Origin: Apostichopus japonicus
Lineage: Eukaryota > Echinodermata > Holothuroidea > Aspidochirotida > Stichopodidae
DNA: 64,000 bases
Direction: 5' to 3'
NCBI RefSeq assembly: GCF_037975245.1
Contig: NC_092566.1
Coordinates: 13,757,001 to 13,821,000, forward strand
Numbering within the stretch: the first letter of the stretch is position 1; each line of letters opens with the position of its first letter. Below are positions 13,201-27,617 of this stretch, piece after piece. The position numbers were made by a program, and so were the translations under genes. Under the pieces are notes generated by a model, which had not been told where the DNA came from, did no database searches, and was given only the letters and a program-made list of their open reading frames with translations.

Positions 13201-16200
13201 AACAACTACTTTTAATTCCCCCCAAAAAGTCCAGACTGATCGTTTTCCTTCGACTGAAGATGGAGGTGGGGAACGGCCACATGTACCTTCCCCACTCACA
13301 CCACTGAGCCGTCCACGGATTTCTCATACGAAAATGAAAGACACATCTCACAACAGAATAATCACAACTTGAGGGTCAAGCGAGTTCGAACTGGGAAAGT
13401 AAATCGATCCCACCAACTTGAATCCAGAGAGGATGCCAAATGGAATCGGCATTCTACAGGGGACACTGGTGAGTAGTTTAAAGAAGAGATTCGGCGAAAC
13501 CAGTGGTTGGGAGGAAAACAAGGAAACGAGGATGTTTTGCTCTGACTTTTGTTTTTTGTTCAGTATCTTTTTTTTATTTCTGTAGTGGGAGAGGAGGGGG
13601 CGGGGGCTGCTCGGGGAGGGTTCTAGCAATTTTTTTATGTCTGTAAACCTGATTAATTTCCATTTTCCTGTACTTTTACCACTAACAACATAAATATGAA
13701 TGTGGTAGTTATGAAAACCAGGTGCAGAATCATATCACAGCTGTAACACTTCAAAAAAAAAGTTATGGATGTGTTATCCAGAACTTTGGCATTACCAAAG
13801 AATTACAATGTTGATTAGATGGTATTTTAGAAATACATGTAGCTGTCGTTTACTGAGTTGCTTGTATGTTGTTTATATCGAAGTAAGAACATCGAAAGCT
13901 AAGAGGCCGAACTTAAAGTGCATTTATATTACATTAGCATGTCAAGTTGTTGATGCATAGTATATAATGTCTACTATAAGGTTCAGATCCCCATCATACG
14001 CAAATAATGTGACGGCGTGTTACACAGATGAGAAAAACACGTACAATAATGAATTGTTAATTAAAGAAAAGAATATCTGTTATGGACGCTGCGTCGGCAA
14101 ATTGTTTGACAATCTATCACTGTAACCAAGATAATTGCCATCAGCAGTCGATTATTGGAATAAATTGTTTCACAATTTCAGAGGTCAATGACTTACTGTT
14201 ACTGGAAGTTTGAGGCTGCTGTCAGCTTTTCAATTGTCTTGAGCGAATCCTCGCACAATCTTTAAGTTAACCTAAGCCTCTTCATATATTCAATGCATTA
14301 ACATGTGTTTTATCAATTTAAAAACGTCATTGATGTTTATCTATGACAAACAATACCGGTAGCTATGCAAAGACTATGCGTTTCGACAGCCTTCTATCCT
14401 GACGGAAACATATTACACTAAAACATTTGTTAAACATTCAAATCAGGACATTAGGTCATTTCTTGAAACTGTTAGAAAGTTTTCTTATTTATCGATGTTT
14501 ATACTGACTATCTCAGTCATTCTAATACATACGTCGTCAGTTGGTCTTCTCCAAGACATGGAAATTCAGTCTTATGCCTGCACCCTGTCAGTTCACTGAT
14601 CACACTGCATGCAACAACTGTTCAAATACGAAAATGTTTTTTAATGAAATGAAGACAACCACAATGAAATCCGAGTAACATTCTAAATATTGACATTTAA
14701 GTGGATGTATAGATGTCTTCAAACGAATTTTATTGTGTGTGTTTGTCACAGTCCTCTGGTTTGTTGTATAATGAGGTAAGTTATTAATATTAAATGAAAT
14801 GAATGAATTCATTAAATTAATAATAGTTCTGAAATAATATGCTATTGCAACAATTTTTATATCTCGACGACTACTTATATATGCACTTAAATAACACTAC
14901 CTAGAGTGTGCCTTGGAGTAATTCCGCGTGAAGAGACAGAACTTCGAGTTAACATTTGTTTTTGTTTTTACTTTAATGAGGTGATTGTGCTTGAACAGAG
15001 ACTACGGTCGCCGGGTGCAGTGACGTCAACCTTAATTCGAGAATGATACGATATGATTGCACAACTGATGTTGTAACTTAAACCTGTTGTTTTCAGGGGA
15101 CACTCTTCCTCAAGCAACGGTCGATTGCTTGGCTATGTATCTGTTATTCAAACATATGAACGTTGTTATTGAGAACATTGTCATGTAGGAGCCTGGTCAA
15201 TCATCTGGTAACCTTGACAACACATTGCTAAGCAACTTTGTCGGAATTAAAAACACATGAAGATAGAGGACTTGATGATGTTATCATTAATTTAATATTT
15301 TTTGTTTGCCCATTTTGTAATGAAGGCGACAATGTATTCTATTTCGAATCTGCGACAAACAATTGTTAATTGTCCAAGTTTTTATGGAAGGTGTGTGTCG
15401 TGGTCTACGTTCGTTTGGAAGCAAATGTAAGAGAAACACAGTATTTTCATTAATTTGTTATAAAACAAAAAACTCTGGCGGGACTTATCGTCAAAATATT
15501 ATGGAGATAAATTGAAATTTGTAAACTGTAATTGTAATCGGAAATCAAACGTAAATTATTCTAGTGATTTGCGAATCCACAATTAATATTTCCAATCGTC
15601 TACAACTTCAAAATAACGGTTTATAAGCTTTAGGCCACATAGTCCACCGGGAAATGAGAAAGTAATATCTCAATACAATGAGTTCAAATATAAAACTATG
15701 ATCCTACATGTTTACATAGGCTGATCGTATTGAAATATTATACATTAAACTTCACATTGGTACATCTGTATAAGTCTGTATATAAGACTCTCTGTTTTAA
15801 CACGTTCGTTAGCGTATATATACTTCAGAACAACTTATTACACTATTATTGTCATAGGCGTTCGAGATATTCACGTACTAGCTCACACATACTTTACATA
15901 TTGTTACATTTGTATGGGAGATCATCCAGCTCACAATACAAAGGGCGAGGATATATATATATATATAGATACGCCGACACGGTGCATGACGCTGGCTAAT
16001 CAAGAAAGATCTTTTTTTTTGTGGCATTTAAATCACCTCATCATATTTTAACGACCTTCCATATCCCTACTTTCTCTTGATGAAGGTTCCAGTTTTCCAG
16101 AATATTAAATAAAATGTATATAAGAATTTGCAGGTGCCCTTGGGGATTTTTTCCCCGCCACAGTTCAAGCTATTCCGTCATGCAGAACAATATATCCGTC

Positions 16201-18728
16201 TATATATATTGAAGGTAAACACGTTATCACTTTTTTTGAGAACTCTTCTTAGCAAAATCAAATAAATTACGGTCGATTTCGCCTTTAGCTGAGTTAAAGA
16301 GAAACCTTTGGCAATCAGGTGTGATGGCATGTTTATGTAAATTTACTTTAACTGTGTAATTAAATTCAATTGAGACAAGGTGAATTCGAATCTTTCTCCC
16401 AGATGAACGCTATCAATCAATGTTATATTTATGAAAACCTTTAATATCCTATCGTTATTAAAAAACAAATTGGTTCTGAAATTTCATGAAAATTCCCTTT
16501 GGGGTGATATAGCCTAAAAGTCAATTGCCGCATTTTTCCAGAAATGTATAGTTTTCTATATATTCTGTAATTACTTGGCCAAACAGGTATTGATCTCAAA
16601 AACTATAGCTATGAAGCGTTTATCGCTCTAACGATGAAGAGGTATAGTCACATTATATACAGCCTGTGCAAAAGATAATATATATTTCTTTAAAGAACCT
16701 AAATTTTCATCTCAGTTTCTCAACAATTTTATTCGAATTTACATAATTATTCATGATTTTAATAAGCGTGTAAAATACCTTGATAGAACCTCTGAGAGTG
16801 TGACATGTATCTTAGTGGTTGTTTGATTGATTTACTAATTAGATAGCTAAATTACATTGTTTTATGGAATGGCTTTATGTATCCTATTTCAAAGCTCGTG
16901 TATTCTTATCCGACGTGTATAACTTGTTGTAGTCGTCTGCAACTTTCGGTATAAATAATTATTTCAACGTGCAGACTCATAACTGTAATTTACCTGGAGT
17001 TTAAGATATTATTTTGAAATTTAAAAATGACTTATTTATTACAGAATTATGATCATTTCACGTATTTAAAAAACAAAACAATGGTATGCTCTGTTTATTA
17101 AACAGGGGGATAATACTCACAGAATATGAGATTTTCATAATTGTCACGTGTAAGCAGGGGCGTCGAAAGCCTGTTCGGGCCACGGGATTTACTATGTCAT
17201 CGCCCCTATGCGCACTGTTCATATATCCCATATTTTTCCAGGTTCACCAATTCCCCCCTCCCCCTCCCGTCAAGCCTGCATGCAACAAATTTAGAATATT
17301 GGTATGAGAATAATCACCCTTTAAAGCAATGTGATTAGAATGCATAGAAATTACTGGAAAGTTATCAATAAAACTTGTGCCACATCCCCCCTCCCCCCCC
17401 CCAAAAAAAATATTTGTTGAGCGAAGACTGTCCTACGTATTAAAATAAATTGATTGTCGCTTTGATTATTATGCTGGATTCAATCGGTTTTGAAAAGAAC
17501 ATAATAAGCACCCACGCTGTATAATGTTTTAGTTTGTACTCCAAAGTAATGATCAGCTTATTATATTATAATTACCCAGCTTAAATGTTAAGCTAAAGTA
17601 AAACTACGTATGTTTTTAACAACTGCATTGTTCACAACTTATTACCTATCTCGCAGAAACGTCCTGCCCACTACCCCGAAATGGTTAGACTATCAAGAGT
17701 CACGTTTCAATTCCTGAAGGTACGGTAAGCGTGAAGTATTTGTATTTAGAAGCTTACTTCACGTGTACATAACGTCTATTTATTTTTTTAGCAAAGCAAG
17801 GTTGAGTTAATAACTATATATACCTTTGAATAGACCTACGTGTGTGACGGTGAAGATGGGCGGGAATGGTGATGGGGGGGGGGTGGGTAGTGGGAGGGGA
17901 CGTGAAGCCCACACTCCCGGATCGGGACCTGAATGCAATGTAAAAATGTAGATATAGCCACTTCATGCTTCAAAACTGACTAAAGCCTTACTGCTTTGGA
18001 TGACGTTTAGCAAAATGCTGCGAACAACCTTTCCGACAGTCTTTGCTGTTTCACGGTTGAACAGAACTGACACTTTTTAAATGAATAAAACAGATGTTTG
18101 AGAATGGACAGTTGTAAATGATCAGTTAGCTGCACTTTGCACATCGATTTCGTTGGAAAATTGAAATCTCCCAAATTTATATGGAAGAGGGTTTGATATT
18201 TTGTTCGCTAAAACATGTGATCGAGTACTAACAGTTGCAGCTGCTTAAAACATCACATGTTTACTGATCAATGCCCAAATAACATGAAGACTATCTCTTC
18301 TTTCAAGGAAATGAGCCGACAGGGATGTAACACACTCCAAACGAGTACGCTTTACCGTCGATTAGCGCATGTATTGATCCCATGTACCGGATAGAACAGA
18401 CAGACAATGCGCTTGGAGTCATCGCATGATAACAACGACTTTACTAGAGGGACACTAAAGGAATTCCAATTACAGAACAACTTGCAGTACTTCAGAGGCT
18501 CACTAATGTCATTTTTAGACAAAAAAAATGTTACGAAGGTATCGACGAAATATCTCTAAGCCGCCGTAGGCGATTAATTGAAGAAGATGAATTGGTTTAC
18601 TCTACACGCGCATTGTTGGTAAACTTGATTGCAATTCTAAGATTGATATATAGTTGCGTACTTTGACAATATGATGCATGGAGTGAGTCTAGATGGCGGG
18701 AAAATAGCCTACGAAAGATGACAAGACC

Positions 18729-18826
18729 AAAGAGTTTTCACACACGTGTTAGCCTGACATAAGTGACTATATGATGGACAAAGGGTTTTTACACACGTGT
18801 TAGCCTGACATAGGGTGACTTGTTTG
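18729..18826 (+). repeat. 51-bp tandem duplication
   Basis: Two adjacent copies contain ACACACGTGTTAGCCTGACA then TA and GTGACT, with small differences. Confidence 0.8.
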
Positions 18827-21800
18827 TTTCTTTGTACATATGTAGGCATTATAATCATGAAAACGGCTACTGATATAATGACACTGCTACTTCATTGCTA
18901 TACTGGTTTTCTGGTATCTTGGTAGTTAATTTACTTCGTACTGAAACCAAACCGTGCAGTAAATGGCTGCAACTAACGTTTTGTGTGGTATCAACGTAGG
19001 CCATTGTAAACATAATTTGTTACAGTCATAAACTCTATCAAACCAGTGAATGTGTACCTGTTTGAGATATAACTTGAGTTTTACATACTAAGAATTAATA
19101 AACAAAGAAAATATCAGTAAACCAGGGGTCACCAGGAACGAAGCAGGGTAGAGAGATGGTAACCTTATTATTGACGTGGTATTATCAACACTGTGCATAG
19201 AATTGTAATGATTTTCATTAAGGGTCCTTTCAAATAATCAACTAAATTGTTCTAACTACATTTTTCATAACAGATGTCTGACGTATAGAGGAATAGTATA
19301 TCATCTACAGTTCAATTAACATTCAACCAAAATGGATGAGAAAAATCTGTCAGTTTGTTATGCATAATGTGACTTAATGTTATGGTTGAAAGCTTTGAGT
19401 ACTGATGTGAAACGCCTCATGCGACCAATGGAGATCAATCAAAGAAGAAGAAAATGTGACAACTTTGTCAATTCTGATCCAAATTTCATCTGCACATGTG
19501 TTTTCAATATAATACATTCCATCGTTTAATATGTTGGATGTACTCTGAAAATGACAGCACCCTGTCCAAATTCGACGTTCGAACTGATTTTAGGCGCGCA
19601 TTAGACCATGTTAGTCAGTATATTACGACACGTCAGAACATACAACACTTTAACATGATTGCTTTAATATCGTATTCTACAATAAAAGTAACGGTTAGAC
19701 ATTTAACAGTTATGCGACTTTGTATGTGAATGAGAAATGTACGTCCTCAACTTTCTTGAAACGATCGATCATATTTATGAGACATTTGGCCAAAAGCTTG
19801 GATATTTTGAATATTAATGCCCTAAAGGACTCGGTATAGTTGTATAAGGGCGCCAGAGTGAGACATGGAATTCTTTGCTCGAATTTCTTGCAGTCTTACC
19901 TTAGCTTTGAAGAGCACAAATCTAGCATTTTTGCAGCTAATAAACAATGACCATTGGAAACAGTTTCAGAAAAGATGCCTTTTTCTGGTGGCATTTGTGT
20001 TACTTATTTAGATTCAGTTGCGCAGCATGATAGATAGTAGCAAACGCAGACACTTTCTGATATCGCAGTGTAGCTGTGACGTGCGTATGACGTCATTCTT
20101 TAAGATATCGCATTTACTTCGGCAAGCCTGTTTTTATTTATTATTGAAGTCTCGTTTCAAATCTTCAGAAAATTATATAGTAAGCCACCACTTAATTGAA
20201 AGACACAACGTTATTAATTAGTGAAACTTTATGAGATGATCGTCATAATAGAGTCACTTAAAAATGTGCTTAGAGTTGATGCACACTATAACTAATTGGA
20301 CAGACTTCAAATTCCCCGATCTTAAAGGTGTCTCCTTGCATTATCATATAAATATATAAAGAAGTGTGTGTTACGTTGATGACATTGTTTCAGGGATGTC
20401 GATAGTGATTGTATGTTATTTCGATAATGACGACACACAATGACGTACAGTGATCATAAACATCCTAAAGTTATCTTCCCAATTTGATATGAAATATGTT
20501 AAATCTATAACTGGTGTATTATAGTAAGTATTATCATCTTTGATAAGGCGTCCAAACATTTCACCTTAAATTTGTACTACGAACTGAGTGCATTGCATTC
20601 AGCTGAGCTGCATTACATTGGTTCTCAATAGGCTTCCAATTCGACAGCTTTGATGACATTTTCATGACTTAGATATATAGGTGTGATGGTGAAGCAATAA
20701 CTCTCTGGTGAAACAAACACGATTATTTCCTCATAAGCCCCTCCCGTCTGACTATTCACCCGATTCTAATATAGCTAGCTATGTGTATCGGCTGGGCTAT
20801 TTCAGGTCCGTGGAAGTTTGATTAACCCTGTAGCATTCCATTGACGTGTTAATCTGTTTTAATCTACAGAAATGACTGTATGTAAAAAATTTATTCTTTG
20901 TGAGGACTTCCAAGTTACGAGATTTTCAAGGTTCCTCAGGTGACACATGCATCACAGACATTCGATTAAAACGCAGATCGCTTTCCCCAGCGAACAAAAC
21001 AAACATGGTACTTTTTCCACTTTCTTTAAAGTTTCTTAAGAAAGCAAATATTATTCAACTTTCATGTATGACAGTGCCTCGTCTTTCCTTAAATTACGAT
21101 CTAAGTTTTTAAGGGGGGGGGGGGGGTGGGGGGGAGTAAATTTACTCTTACAATATACAACATATATAAATTGAAATGGAATAATTGCTCTTCAAGTATG
21201 ATTAGTAACACTGTTCACTTTATTGAGCACTGAGGGGGAAGACGATGCCTAGACTAGGCTAACAGACTTTCCTCTCTTGACCGTGACATTAAGAAGTTAA
21301 CACATTATCAACCCCAAAGCTTCAGCTCGTCTTTGAAGGTTTTACGTATAATCAATTACATGTGGAATTCCATGTAGGTAATTCCTTAGGTGACTGGAAT
21401 ACACCTTTCACTGTTTGTTGGTCTCAGTTACCAAACTTCCTAGTGTCTTAGTACGGTCACGTGCAGTGTCATACACCTATAGATATTAGGTCACGTGCTC
21501 TACAAATGTTTACTTCTCTATTTGGTTTAGTTTACATTAACATATGTTCTTGCATAAACATTGGTTAATTATTTTTGAAAGTAAGACAAATTTTATCCAA
21601 CTTCTTTAAGAAAAGATGAAACAACCACGTACCAAACTGTGTGTTTGCCTCAAAAGTTATACATATATAATATACGTATTATACTAATAACATTCTTTCC
21701 CAGATTCTTGATTCACTTGAATATTTCTCTAGCAAGTTTGGACTGCCAAGTTCACTCCTTCATATTTCTGATAACACTTAGATATATATATATATATATA

Positions 21801-22702
21801 TACATATATGAACGTCTAATTTAAAGAGACCTTGAAGAATGTGAACGGTGATATTAGGCTTAGCGTTACACTCGTCATTTAATGACATTGTAGTTGATTG
21901 AAATCGATCGAAGACTGAGTATCTATGTCTGAATATTAGTAAGTAATTTAACAAAAATGACTTCTAAAGCCAATACAGGACTTTGAAACTAAATGACGGC
22001 TGACTTTAAATGAGATATATGAAACGTTCCTTGATTCAAATTGGTACTTGGAAAGATATGAGGGAGAGACTTAATAAGGTTTTCTCATCACCATCAAGAT
22101 TCATTTCACTTGCAACAACTAAGTTTTCTCAATGTTAAGATACTGTTACGTGTTCTAAATAAATAAGTACATCCAACAGTATTTCCTAATTATATTAAAC
22201 AAAAAGGTGTTTCAGTCATAGCCTCTACGTTTCCATATTACGATCAAATATCCAAAAGTTTGGATATCAACCCACGCTAGTATTCACCGTCGCAAAGTAT
22301 TCTATATTCCGTTAGTACTATTCGTTACACGGGGAACGGTGAATATATGCATGAAGAATATATCAAATATTAATATATTATTTTTATATTGTAAACGAAA
22401 CTGAATAACATTAAATAATGACAACAACGCTTTCAGTTTTTATAAGACAAATCGGGATCTGACATAAGGTCTTTCATCTCTGGACGCTGAATTCATGCTT
22501 GGCTGCGGACGGTCATTTCACTCCACACGCTCACAGTTAGCAACAGATAGCAAATTGTCTATTTTATGTAATTAAAATCTGTCCTTCATGCAGTCAGTAT
22601 ACGTATTGATCCCATCGTTTTTCATAACGCCTTTTGTCTTCATGTTCTCTCTGATTGCCATACAAAAGCGATTGTGATGATGAAAAGGATATTGAAACTT
22701 AC

Positions 22703-23045
22703 CTTGGCTTTCCTACTTAGTTTTCGTTTGAAATCTTGTGGTTTCTCATCGGGAGTCACGCAATTTGATAGAGGCACAAGAGTATGTCCAATGGCATTGT
22801 ACCACTGCGGCAAGTCAGAATTATAAGCAGACAATCGTAATGTGTAATTCTCAAAACCTCTCGAACGATCCACATTAAATGTAAAGACTTCTTCAAATGG
22901 TGGGTTTAGATTGTTCTTGGCTGTTCTGGAATTGAAAGAATGTTTCTCGTCAGGTAGCAAACAAAGGTTTACAAAGGTATCGTAGGTGGGTGCACGTTGG
23001 CTCCTTGGAGGAAGGTCTGTTATCTTGCTCAGATGAATATACAAC
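22703..23045 (-). CDS. Synaptotagmin-15/17-like gene, exon C (C2A domain)
   Basis: Exon of 343 nt between a TTGCAG acceptor (ending 23046) and a GTAAGT donor (22697-22702), encoding residues 213-327. It holds nearly all of C2A: LYIHLSKITDLPP, then YDTFVNLCLLPDEKHSFNSR, then NLNPPFEEVFTFNV, then LRLSAYNSDLPQWYNAIG, then LVPLSN. The LLPDEKH and NP-x-F-[ED]E patterns are typical of synaptotagmin C2 domains, with Syt15 and Syt17 the closest I can recall. Aligning to Syt1 C2A, only two of five Ca2+-ligand Asp remain: D235 (loop 1) and D290 (loop 3). The others are Gln229, Asn288 and Asn296. A basic tail (FKRKLSRKAK) leads to C2B. The exon ends in phase 0, as exon D requires. Confidence 0.92.
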
Positions 23046-26000
23046 CTGCAAGTGGAACAAAAGACTATATAACCGTCATATCAATGATACGGTCACATAG
23101 TTAAACAGCTATACCAAGTTTTATTGTCGTAGATCTAACTCAATAACTATCACAAAATAGTTTAACAATGTTTACATTATCCGACACTTCATATCCCGAT
23201 AAGTTAGTTATACATACGATAAAATAGTTAAGACAAACATATGGAGTACAAAACGCTAAATGGTACTACATTCCATACATTAAAGTTTATGGCTATGTTA
23301 TAGTTAATTATAATTGTCAGTTACGTATGACAATTTTCTAACCTAATTTAAGGGATGTTTTGACAGGGATAAAACAGCTCATTCGTTAAACCATTGTGTC
23401 TTACAGGGATATGTTAGTTTCACTGGGAAATTGTTTGTGTAGTAACCTAATCGTGACATAAATTTATAATTAAGAGTGAAGATCGAATGCATAGAAGAAA
23501 AAATTATTACAGTAATGTAATCCGAAGCGCACGTCACTTCAAAGATAACTTTCAGACGTTGCCATAGGAACTCAAATATTGAAAAGGTAGCATGAACTTT
23601 CTCTTTACATTACTTTACCTAGAAAGTTTTTAATAGCCTACTGTGTGCAGTATACGGCAAACAGCCCATTAGAATGATTACATGCTTCGTCGTAACAATA
23701 AAAGGAAACTTGAAATTGAAATTCCATTTTGTGGAAAATACTTGCAATCTGATGTATGTTGTATAGGTTATTGACATACAATGCTGTTTATGTAATCCAT
23801 TAAAGTTCCAGTTGTAAATGTAAGTGTAGTATTCCATAATAAAATTCATGCAAGCGTGACATTCACGGGCATGAATCTCTTATATAAGCTTTCATGTACT
23901 TATTTACAGTGCAACAAGGCGCTATAGGAATGACAACATTTTTTTTTATGTAACAATAAAAATGTCATCGGTAGTAAGGTGTACGAAAGTTTGAATGAAA
24001 GTTAACACCCTGCTGAAGATATTTTTGTTCCAAAATTGTGCAATACTTGTTAACTTCTTGAGCAGAATATTTATATGTTAGTGTGTCTTACGCGACAACC
24101 CGTATTGGTCATGTGGTCAAATATTGGTCAAATATGAACCAATAACACAAAATCAAACTTCCTTGACAGAAAGTCATCCCTTTCTAAGACAATGGAAACA
24201 AGTTCTTTAATTTCAATATATTTCTTCAGATACCAGTAATGGGGTATTTTAATTAGTCACAATGTAATGTATGACCACATCTTCACAGCAGTACCAATGC
24301 TAAGTGCATTCAGATCTGAGAAAAGAGATATTTTGGTCTGATTGTCATGTATTTTCTATTTAGCCAAGCCCGTAGCCTGGAAAAGGAAAATGTTATCTAA
24401 ATAAGTTCCATAGTAACAGACGAATCAATACTAAAAGAGTATTAAGAACTACCTTGCCTATACTCTCCTGTTAAGCAGTATTAGATATGAGTATGCCAAT
24501 CAACGCAAAAAGTATAGCTTCCATTAACGGACATACATAGTTATGTATCGCTTGGGAGTCGACTGCTTGGGGACTCAAAAGTCTCTTCAAGGACGGGTCT
24601 GATTATATTCGTGATAAAAATGTTAACCCAGAAGCTTTGCACAAAGTTTCCCTCCATCGATCAGGAAATATGTACTTTAATTGTCAAATATTGGGAACGG
24701 AATCTTAACTAAAAGTTATTATGCAAACTTTGGTTAATCGCACCTAACGTCCTGTATGTCCTATCAAAATTGATTTAACATAGCCATTGGGAATCCTAGG
24801 AAGGTGAAGTAGATGATAAGGTATTCAAGTAAGCTACTGGGTTTCCTTCAGATGTGAATTAGACAAACGCACATATGTACGCATATGCGAACGCAAATGT
24901 GAATCAAAGATGGATTTAGTTTTCAAACGAGTGTCAGTTGAATCTGAGGATGTATCACTTCAACAAGCATTGCGACGTCACCGAATGCAACTGCTATTTT
25001 ACTGTGCTTGTGCAGATGAAGCAAGAGAAAGCAAAAAAGTACATTAGCCCAGCTGAACTGATGAATATTCATCTACCTGGAATAAGACTCAGTCAGACGA
25101 ATGTTGGACCATGTCTTCTTACGTTTTCTTTCCAATGTCTGTCGACCAGACTACAGGAATTATATTAACTGTCGATAAGTTTACAGAAGTTATTGCTCCC
25201 TGCAGCAGGCGACACATATACACAGACATACACAGCAATGTTTGTTTTTCTGTATTTCGAAATTACTTTATCAAATCCCGACAAAATTATTCTAGGATCC
25301 CAAACTTTAATTCACGAACAGCAAAGTTTTATTGAGTTGACGTTGTGGAGACATGTGTTATATTACTGTCTTAAGGCCCATTATTGGAAGTGCATGACGT
25401 TAAGAAATTAACCTGCCTTACATTGGGTGATTTTGAGGAAAAGACAACGTTTGCATTCTAAGATGCTAAATGACTATATCATCATAATTAAGCAGTCACG
25501 TGTCTAATTACAAATATGCGCATGGGGCTGATAGTGTTATCGATTTGACATGATGCCGTTAATTCACAGCTCTTGTGGAGCTTAGGTTTTACTTTACTCA
25601 ACGGGTAGTTCACGGTATTAATTTCAGTCATGCACAAAATACTGAAAGAGATAACAAGTAAAAGATGTGCCCTGATGATTGGTGAAAAGGAATAATACTT
25701 GCATCTTCAATCACGTTCCATCAAATACGTCTGAACAGAAATTGTTTTGATAATTTGTCATAAATCTCACAACAAATGTTGAAACGGTGAAAGCGTATGG
25801 TACATTAGTTTTGACATTGTGCCCAGAAAGGCACCACCTACGTTACTAGTGGACTGACAGGTGGATATGTGTACCAAGTTGTGATCAGTGATGTATACTC
25901 GCGTTTAAAGTCTGCCTTATAATCCTCTTTGTGAAGTAGTGTTAGTATAACTGATGTGAAACTTGAAAACTATGTATAGCCTAGATCCCAGATCCCTTAT

Positions 26001-27193
26001 GAAAATATAATAGCAGTGCACAAGCTTACAATTGGAAGGATAAATTCAACAGAACTTACGAAGGTGAAACTGAACAAGAAAAAAAAACGAAAGCGTATTG
26101 AATATTATAATTCAAAAGCAACAAATTACGTTGAATTCGTTACAGAATTTGACATAGTTTGTAACTAGGAGAGTAGGAGAAAAAAAAAGTTTTGGAAAGG
26201 TCAAAAGAAAACAATAAACCCGAATCCAAGTTGTCCTTATATTATGTATCTGAAATAACTTAGATAACTGAACTATAAAATACAAGGAACATATCAAAAG
26301 AGAATGTCCAAAGGACATTTTGAATTCAATTTCAAATTATATATATATGAGTCTAGTGTTTACTAGATCAAAATCGTTTGTCGAAAGCCTACTAAATTGC
26401 AATATCCTTGCAGCAATATTTTGAGCAAAATTGACTGATAACGTAAAACTGTCAGATACAATCAATTTGCCCACAATTTTGATCCTTTAGGATTAATACC
26501 TTACCTTCAAAAATGTTAATACTTTTCAATAGGTACTAACGCAATGTGATTTATGAAGAGAATATGCATTTTCCCTCTCATGACAATAGCATTTTTACAG
26601 TACGAACTGTAATAAAATAAATTACCTGTAAAGATTACCAATAAAACTTAGATATCACTATAAGAAAGATAATTGCATTTCCCAATGTACGTGATATGCT
26701 TAATTGAAGAAGTAAGTTAATCGTATAGAAAGTGTATAGAAAACTGTATTTTCGTTGCACCGAAAACCGGAGAAAGGAAAGTAGTGCGGAAACCAAAGGT
26801 TGAAATTAATGAAGCATACAGGGCCATAGTTCGACCTAGGACTAAAGAAATGGGATCTATCAGACCAAATATCAAGACTTGCTTCTAAGAGTACCGGTAA
26901 ACGTTTGAACTTTGTTATTGCAAAAACAAAAGAACATACTGCCGAGGGGTTAGAACATTGGTGAGAATCAGTTTGGAATAAAACTGTTCATAATCATACA
27001 AAGGAAATCGAACGTGTTACTTGATAAGCTTGTGTTCTGTTACGTTCCTGAAATATAAACTTTAATAAAATAAAATAAAATCATTAAAAAAGGAGTGAAA
27101 ACGGCAAAGACTATAGGACAAGCAATAACAATTGATCTGTTTTGATCTCATCGTATTCGAACAAGCGAATTTGCCAAAGGCAGAATTTCTTAC
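23046..27193. other. Intron between exons B and C (~4.1 kb)
   Basis: AT-rich intron separating the linker exon from the C2A exon. I see no coding exon, RNA gene or clear mobile element in it. Confidence 0.75.
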
Positions 27194-27617
27194 CTCGATT
27201 CTTTCCTGTCGAACCGTACCGCAAACCACACATTTCCATAATATTCCTCAATCACTTCTTCTATTTTCTTTCCGGTTTTGGTCCTTTCCGGAGTACATGT
27301 CTCCTCCGTCATGTATAACTCAGGTCGTAACTGGCCCAGATCCTCCATTCTGAAACTTTCGGCACTACGTTTTCTTTGAGGTATATGGAGAGATGGGATC
27401 TCAAGACTGGCATCTGTAGGGTAACACTCGCTTGGACTTCTGGAACGTGGGTAAAGACATTCCGAAGACCTTGACAGATTTCTGGGCATCGTCTGAGCCT
27501 TCACAGGCGAGAGATGGATGGTTTTGACAGGTGACCTGGGCGTCATGTTGCCAGCAGAAATAGAGTCGCTCCCGTCAGAGGAAGATGAATCGCCGTCCGT
27601 GTAGTAAGAATCGTATT
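27194..27617 (-). CDS. Synaptotagmin-15/17-like gene, exon B (linker and start of C2A)
   Basis: Open exon of 424 nt, with a TTCCTCAG acceptor just above 27617 and a GTAAG donor at 27189-27193. It encodes residues 72-213. The order is: a Tyr/Ser/Asp-rich stretch (YDSYYTDGDSSSSDGSDS); a basic Ser/Pro region with several RSPxE and SPVK-like sites that could be phosphorylated; LGQLRPELY at about 165-173, matching the G-x-[IL]-x-PELY motif before C2A in several synaptotagmins; then IEEYYGNVWFAVRF, the first strand of C2A. It ends with AG and the next exon supplies G, making Arg213. The PELY motif followed directly by a C2 strand is the best evidence that this is a synaptotagmin and not an unrelated C2 protein. 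Confidence 0.85.

Larger units (their letters stand above)
4780..22702. other. Intron between exons C and D (~17.9 kb)
   Basis: Bounded by the GTAAGT donor at 22697-22702 and the acceptor ending at 4780. It has no convincing coding exon. It holds diverged repeats: a 75-bp tandem duplication at 6026-6182, hAT-like CAGGGGCGT starts at 6910 and 17155, a GGCGCGAAGCG repeat near 7117, several poly-G/C tracts, and AT microsatellites at 15951-15966 and 21781-21802. Confidence 0.7.

Noticed and set aside
12920-13629. Overlapping minus-strand frames of 143 and 93 codons
   Set aside because: They run through poly-C and poly-T tracts and show no domain; likely chance frames.
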